A stretch of DNA of 64,000 nucleotides from Roseovarius lutimaris (GTDB taxonomy: Bacteria > Pseudomonadota > Alphaproteobacteria > Rhodobacterales > Rhodobacteraceae), in the NCBI RefSeq assembly GCF_900115165.1, contig NZ_FOVP01000011.1, forward strand, positions 1 through 64,000. Reading direction: 5' to 3'. The translations under genes were made by a program, and so were the position numbers. Every line of letters begins with the position of its first letter. Within the stretch, counting starts at the first letter, position 1. Below the pieces are notes generated by a model. The model ran no database searches and was not told the DNA's origin. It saw nothing but the letters and a program-made list of their open reading frames with translations. This document shows positions 59,973 to 64,000 of the stretch, in pieces.

Positions 59973-60812
59973 TCAATGTGCCATGAACACCGGGACCTTG
60001 CTCTGTTCGAGCATATAGCGGGTGGCGCCGCCAAAGATGGCCTCGCGGAACCGCGAATGCCCATAGGCGCCCATCACGACCAGGTCGGCATTCATGTCAC
60101 CGGCGTGACGCAACAGCACATCCGACACCCGTGGCAGGGTCTTGGACAGAACATCAACCTCGACGGTGACACCATGGCGGGCCAGATATTGCGATAACAG
60201 ACCGCCGGGGTCAGAGCGGTTTGGCCCATGGGTCGGCGGGTCGATGATTGCCACATGCACTACATCCGCCTCGGCCAGCAGGGGCAGGGCGGCGCGCACG
60301 GCGCCCAGGGCCTCGCTGCTTTCGTTCCAGCCGATAAGGACGCGTTTGGGATGTGCGACCGGGGCGCCGCTCGCAGGGGCCACAAGAACCGGGGTGCGGC
60401 CATCAAACAGGGCGGCTTCGGTCACGGGTTCAAGTTCCGCGCCGCGTCCGTTGCCATAAGGCTGGGGCAGGATCACAAGATCAGAGAACCGGGCGCGCAT
60501 CGCCACGTGGCGTCCAAGATCGGCAAGCTGCGCCACGCCGCCTTCGCAACTCCAGCGCAGCGCGGTGGTGCCCAGAACGTTGCGCACCTTGGCCTCGATC
60601 GCCTCGGCCTCTTGCTGGGCGCGGGCGATGGTTTCCTGAAGGACAATGGCGCTGGCACCGGCATAGTAATAGCCGGCCTGGCTGCGATCCACGCCAAGAC
60701 AGAGCACATCAAGATGTGCGTCGTGAACCTCGGCCGCGGCAATGGCATGGGCCAGAGTTTCTTCGACCAGGGCTTCATCGGTCAAAACCGAAAACAGGGT
60801 ATTGTAGGTCAT
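59973..60812 (-). CDS. universal stress protein (tandem UspA domains)
   Basis: The 279-residue protein holds two UspA-like domains; the C-terminal one has the ATP-binding pattern VMGAYGHSRFREAIFGGATRYML, close to G-2x-G-9x-G(S/T). The N-terminal domain (YNTLFSVLTDE, LVEETLAHAIAAAE) lacks a clear ATP motif. AAAGGA precedes the ATG chosen. An exact FNR box lies 65-78 bp upstream, so induction at low oxygen is likely, as known for usp genes beside cco operons in this group. Confidence 0.9.
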   Translation of the reverse strand: MTYNTLFSVLTDEALVEETLAHAIAAAEVHDAHLDVLCLGVDRSQAGYYYAGASAIVLQETIARAQQEAEAIEAKVRNVLGTTALRWSCEGGVAQLADLGRHVAMRARFSDLVILPQPYGNGRGAELEPVTEAALFDGRTPVLVAPASGAPVAHPKRVLIGWNESSEALGAVRAALPLLAEADVVHVAIIDPPTHGPNRSDPGGLLSQYLARHGVTVEVDVLSKTLPRVSDVLLRHAGDMNADLVVMGAYGHSRFREAIFGGATRYMLEQSKVPVFMAH

Positions 60813-60876
60813 TTTGCATTCCTTTGCTCGGGGTCGCACCTCAATTTAGCTTATGCATTGTGCGAACACCTCCGCT

Positions 60877-60890
60877 TTGATGCTAATCAA
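60877..60890. promoter_or_regulatory. FNR/FnrL box upstream of usp
   Basis: TTGATGCTAATCAA is an exact TTGAT-N4-ATCAA palindrome. It lies 65 bp before the usp start and 128 bp before ccoN, near the usual -41.5 position for a usp promoter. Confidence 0.88.
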
Positions 60891-60908
60891 TCAAAGGAAT
60901 GAATGGGT

Positions 60909-60922
60909 TTGACACAGATCAA
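60909..60922. promoter_or_regulatory. FNR/FnrL box upstream of ccoN
   Basis: TTGACACAGATCAA fits TTGA(C/T)-N4-ATCAA. It lies 96 bp before the ccoN start, placing a class II activated promoter start at about 60957 and leaving a leader of about 60 nt. Confidence 0.85.
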
Positions 60923-61017
60923 GGTATCGCTGTTGCGATGCTCGCATTACGACGTCAGTCTAAACGCGCCCGCGCGGGGCAGTTCGAATCGCGCGGATAA
61001 AGACGAAGGGACGCATT

Positions 61018-62622
61018 ATGACGAACTATATCAAGCTGATCGTGCTTGGCCTGATCACGCTATTCGCGCTGATCGCGGCCAATTATGCGCGCGATCTGGC
61101 CTATCTGGTCAACGCGCTGACAGTGGCGCTTGTGGCCGCAGGCCTTTTTCTGTGGACGCTGCGCCAAACCGATGAACCGACACGGCATGTCGATCTGTCG
61201 GGGGAATACATGGATGGCGTCGTCCGGGCCGGGGTTGTTGCCACCGCCCTTTGGGGCGTTGTCGGCTTTCTGGCGGGCACGTTTATCGCTTTTCAGCTGG
61301 CCTTTCCGGGGCTCAACTTCGAGTGGGCGCAAGGATTTGCCAATTTCGGGCGCTTGCGCCCGCTGCATACCAGCGCGGTGATTTTCGCCTTTGGCGGCAA
61401 CGCGTTGATTGCCACCTCTTTTTATGTCGTCCAGCGCACAAGTGCGGCGCGGCTCTGGGGCGGAAATCTGGCGTGGTTCGTGTTCTGGGGCTATCAGCTT
61501 ATGATCGTGCTGGCCGCGACCGGTTATCTTCTGGGCGCCACGCAATCCAAGGAATACGCCGAGCCGGAATGGTACGTCGATCTATGGCTGACGGTTGTCT
61601 GGCTGGCTTATCTGGCGGTTTTCCTCGGTACCATCGTCAAGCGCAAAGAGCCACATATCTATGTGGCTAACTGGTTCTATCTGTCGTTCATCATCACCGT
61701 GGCGATGCTGCATGTCGTGAACAACCTCAGCATTCCGGTGTCGATCTTCGGGTCGAAATCGGTGCAGGTGTTCAGCGGCGTACAGGATGCCATGGTGCAA
61801 TGGTGGTACGGCCACAACGCCGTGGGCTTTTTCCTGACCGCAGGTTTCCTCGGGATGATGTACTATTTTGTGCCGAAACAGGCCGAACGCCCGGTTTACA
61901 GCTATAAACTGTCGATCATCCACTTCTGGGCGCTGATCTTCATCTATATCTGGGCGGGACCGCACCATTTGCATTACACGGCTCTGCCCGATTGGGCGGC
62001 GACGCTTGGCATGGTGTTCTCGATCATTCTCTGGATGCCCTCATGGGGCGGGATGATCAACGGCCTGATGACGCTCTCTGGCGCCTGGGACAAGCTGCGC
62101 ACCGATCCGGTGATCCGGATGATGGTGATCTCGATCGGGTTCTACGGCATGTCGACCTTTGAAGGGCCGATGATGTCGATCCGGGCGGTCAACTCTCTGT
62201 CGCATTACACCGACTGGACCATCGGGCACGTGCATTCCGGTGCTCTTGGCTGGAACGGGATGATCACCTTTGGCGCGCTCTACTTTCTTGTGCCGAAGCT
62301 GTGGAACCGTGAACGGCTTTATTCGCTCAGCCTTGTCAGCTGGCATTTCTGGCTCGCGACGATCGGCATCATTCTCTACGCCGCCTCGATGTGGGTGACG
62401 GGGATTATGGAAGGCCTGATGTGGCGCGAAGTCGATGCCAACGGTTTCCTTGTGAACTCGTTCGCGGACACTGTGGCGGCCAAGCTGCCGATGTATGTGG
62501 TGCGCGGTCTGGGTGGGGTCATGTTCCTCTCGGGTGCGATTATCATGTGCTATAACCTCTGGATGACTGTGAAACGTTCGCCGGCCGTTGAGGCCACGAA
62601 CTCCACAGTTCCGGCTGAATAA
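61018..62622 (+). CDS. ccoN: cbb3-type cytochrome c oxidase subunit I
   Basis: CcoN is the catalytic heme b/heme b3-CuB subunit of the high-affinity cbb3 oxidase. The 534-residue protein has about 12-14 membrane helices. Likely metal ligands lie in [19 protein letters not shown] (low-spin heme His), [13 protein letters not shown] (CuB His), [14 protein letters not shown] (CuB His pair) and [20 protein letters not shown] (heme His ligands). It starts the ccoNOQP operon, 96 bp after an FNR box, and works with FnrL-controlled heme synthesis encoded next door. Confidence 0.97.
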   Translation: MTNYIKLIVLGLITLFALIAANYARDLAYLVNALTVALVAAGLFLWTLRQTDEPTRHVDLSGEYMDGVVRAGVVATALWGVVGFLAGTFIAFQLAFPGLNFEWAQGFANFGRLRPLHTSAVIFAFGGNALIATSFYVVQRTSAARLWGGNLAWFVFWGYQLMIVLAATGYLLGATQSKEYAEPEWYVDLWLTVVWLAYLAVFLGTIVKRKEPHIYVANWFYLSFIITVAMLHVVNNLSIPVSIFGSKSVQVFSGVQDAMVQWWYGHNAVGFFLTAGFLGMMYYFVPKQAERPVYSYKLSIIHFWALIFIYIWAGPHHLHYTALPDWAATLGMVFSIILWMPSWGGMINGLMTLSGAWDKLRTDPVIRMMVISIGFYGMSTFEGPMMSIRAVNSLSHYTDWTIGHVHSGALGWNGMITFGALYFLVPKLWNRERLYSLSLVSWHFWLATIGIILYAASMWVTGIMEGLMWREVDANGFLVNSFADTVAAKLPMYVVRGLGGVMFLSGAIIMCYNLWMTVKRSPAVEATNSTVPAE

Positions 62623-62636
62623 GGAGGGCCGGAAAG

Positions 62637-63362
62637 ATGGGAATTCTTGATAAACACGCAGTCCTGGAAAAGAACATCACGCTTTTGGCGGTGTTTGCCT
62701 TCCTCGTGGTCACCGTCGGGGGGATCGTTCAGATCGCCCCGCTGTTCTGGCTCGAAAACACCATCGAGGATGTCGAGGGCATGCGCCCCTATTCCCCGCT
62801 GGAGTTGACGGGTCGCGACATCTATGTGCGTGAAGGGTGTTATGTCTGTCACAGCCAGATGATCCGCCCGATGCGCGACGAGGTTGAGCGGTACGGCCAC
62901 TATAGCCTTGCGGCGGAGTCGAAGTACGACCACCCGTTCCAGTGGGGGTCTAAACGCACCGGGCCGGATCTGGCCCGTGTGGGGGGGCGTTATTCGGACG
63001 AATGGCATGTCGATCACCTGCGTAACCCGCAATCGGTTGTGCCTGAATCGGTGATGCCGAAATACGGCTTTCTGGAAAACCGCATGATCGAACCCGAGCA
63101 TGTTGGAGATCTTTTGGCGACGCATGCGCTTGTCGGGGTGCCATATTCCGATGAGATGATCGAAAACGCCAAGGCCGACTTCAAGGTTCAGGTCGATCCG
63201 TTTGGCGATACCGACGGGTTGCTGGAACGCTATCCCAATGCGCAAGTCCGTAACTTTGACGGGCAGGCCGGGATTTCCGAGGCTGACGCGCTGATCGCTT
63301 ATCTGCAAATGCTGGGTACGCTGGTTGATTTCTCGACCTTCACGCCTGTGGCAAGCCGCTAG
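62637..63362 (+). CDS. ccoO: cbb3-type cytochrome c oxidase subunit II
   Basis: CcoO is the membrane-anchored monoheme cytochrome c subunit. The 241-residue protein has one N-terminal helix ([22 protein letters not shown]), then [17 protein letters not shown] with the heme-binding CYVCH, and a C-terminal Met ligand region ([12 protein letters not shown]). GGAGGG precedes the ATG. It lies 14 bp after ccoN. Confidence 0.97.
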   Translation: MGILDKHAVLEKNITLLAVFAFLVVTVGGIVQIAPLFWLENTIEDVEGMRPYSPLELTGRDIYVREGCYVCHSQMIRPMRDEVERYGHYSLAAESKYDHPFQWGSKRTGPDLARVGGRYSDEWHVDHLRNPQSVVPESVMPKYGFLENRMIEPEHVGDLLATHALVGVPYSDEMIENAKADFKVQVDPFGDTDGLLERYPNAQVRNFDGQAGISEADALIAYLQMLGTLVDFSTFTPVASR

Positions 63363-63377
63363 GAGAGGATGGACACA

Positions 63378-63572
63378 ATGGAAACCTATTCTCTGCTGCG
63401 TGAATTTGCCGATAGCTGGATGCTGCTGGCGTTGTTCGCTTTCTTTGTTGGCATGGTGGTCTGGGTGTTCCGCCCCGGTGCCACGAAGAAATACGAGAAC
63501 CCCTCGAACATCCCCTTCCGGCATGAAGACAAACCGGCATCCGACGGCGATGCCGACGCCAAGGAGGCGTGA
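63378..63572 (+). CDS. ccoQ: cbb3-type cytochrome c oxidase subunit IV (CcoQ)
   Basis: A 64-residue single-helix protein ([33 protein letters not shown], read in parts) with a polar C-terminal tail, typical of CcoQ, which protects or stabilises the oxidase. The ATG of METYS is preferred to one three codons earlier: GGAGAGG touches the earlier ATG but is well spaced for this one. Confidence 0.92.
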   Translation: METYSLLREFADSWMLLALFAFFVGMVVWVFRPGATKKYENPSNIPFRHEDKPASDGDADAKEA

Positions 63573-63577
63573 GAAAC

Positions 63578-64000
63578 ATGGCAAAAAAACCCACAAAAAA
63601 GAAACCCGAGGTCGAAACAACCGGCCATGAATGGGACGGTATTCAGGAATATAACAACCCCCTGCCGCGGTGGTGGCTATGGACGTTATATGCCTGTATC
63701 GCCTGGGGCATTTGGTATGTGATCGCCTATCCGGCCTGGCCGATGATCGAGGGGGCCACATCCGGTTATAAGGGTTGGTCGACGCGGGCCAACATCGCGG
63801 TCGAACTGGCCGAAGCCGAGGCCGCCAATGCCGAGATCAACGCCAAGCTGGCCTCGGTCGAACTGGCCTCGGTTGCCGAAACCCCCGAGTTGCAGGCCTA
63901 TGCCACATCGGCGGGCGCGGCGGTGTTCAAGACCTGGTGCGCCCAGTGTCACGGGTCCGGCGCGGCGGGGGCCAAAGGCTATCCCAACCTGCTGGACAAT
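63578..64000 (+). CDS. ccoP: cbb3-type cytochrome c oxidase subunit III (CcoP), partial
   Basis: The first 141 residues of the diheme cytochrome subunit are present; the gene runs off the right edge. It has a basic start ([20 protein letters not shown]), the CcoP signature [12 protein letters not shown], one membrane helix ([20 protein letters not shown]), and the first heme site [10 protein letters not shown] (Cys121, Cys124, His125). AAGGAGG lies before the ATG, overlapping the ccoQ end. Confidence 0.96.
   Translation, partial: MAKKPTKKKPEVETTGHEWDGIQEYNNPLPRWWLWTLYACIAWGIWYVIAYPAWPMIEGATSGYKGWSTRANIAVELAEAEAANAEINAKLASVELASVAETPELQAYATSAGAAVFKTWCAQCHGSGAAGAKGYPNLLDN

Overview
The window reads as a chromosomal segment of a GC-rich alphaproteobacterium of the Rhodobacterales (Roseobacter group). 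The main reasons are a hemN-fnrL-usp-ccoNOQP cluster with TTGA(C/T)-N4-ATCAA boxes, an imuA-imuB-dnaE2 mutasome operon behind an exact GTTC-N7-GTTC LexA-type box, an initiator tRNA with an A-U pair at the edge of its anticodon-stem G-C run, leuCD separated from leuB, and roseobacter-style intergenic hairpins. Taxonomy is inferred from gene content; no marker gene comparison was possible.

Layout. 1-0.7 kb: initiator tRNA-Met and a decayed MFS transporter fragment. 0.7-6.6 kb (minus): SRAP (HMCES/YedK-like) gene, imuA, imuB and dnaE2, overlapping and led by the SOS box: a DNA-damage tolerance operon. 6.8-16.1 kb: an accessory glycan/surface-modification block with a sulfotransferase, a fucosyltransferase-like TPR protein, a fusion of a degenerate glycosyltransferase with an alpha/beta hydrolase, two FkbM methyltransferases, a DxD glycosyltransferase, a GT2-like transferase and a GSCFA protein. 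16.3-22 kb: BKACE enzyme, a pqi lipid-transport operon with split PqiA, a methyltransferase. 22.3-29.8 kb: tRNA-Pro and leucine biosynthesis (leuB, leuD, leuC) interleaved with a LysR/SDR pair, a secreted EEP-family enzyme and a membrane protein. 30.5-34.4 kb (plus): ybjN-like gene, proC, a CsaA-like tRNA-binding protein, a 2-hydroxyacid dehydrogenase, a KAS III-like synthase. 34.5-41.8 kb: recR, ybaB and dnaX (minus), a zinc metallopeptidase and a phosphatase (plus), a hydrolase and the SRP RNA (minus).

41.8-49.5 kb: a cyclic-nucleotide phosphodiesterase/5'-nucleotidase family protein, nudC, an SRPBCC protein, an SDR/LysR module flanked by about 46-bp imperfect direct repeats, and a compact three-gene unit (TTHB210-like secreted protein, cupredoxin, ECF sigma factor). 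49.6-57.7 kb: prephenate dehydratase, a membrane-anchored cytochrome with two c-type heme domains joined by a five-fold 27-bp repeat, and the yejABEF peptide ABC transporter. 57.7-64 kb: oxygen-responsive respiratory block (hemN, fnrL, usp, ccoN, ccoO, ccoQ, start of ccoP), with three FNR boxes placed to couple heme synthesis, a stress protein and the cbb3 oxidase to FnrL; ccoP runs off the right edge.

The most unusual items are the SRAP-ImuA-ImuB-DnaE2 SOS operon, the glycosyltransferase pseudoenzyme fused to a hydrolase inside the glycan block, the TTHB210-like/cupredoxin/ECF module without an adjacent anti-sigma gene, and the tandem-domain cytochrome.
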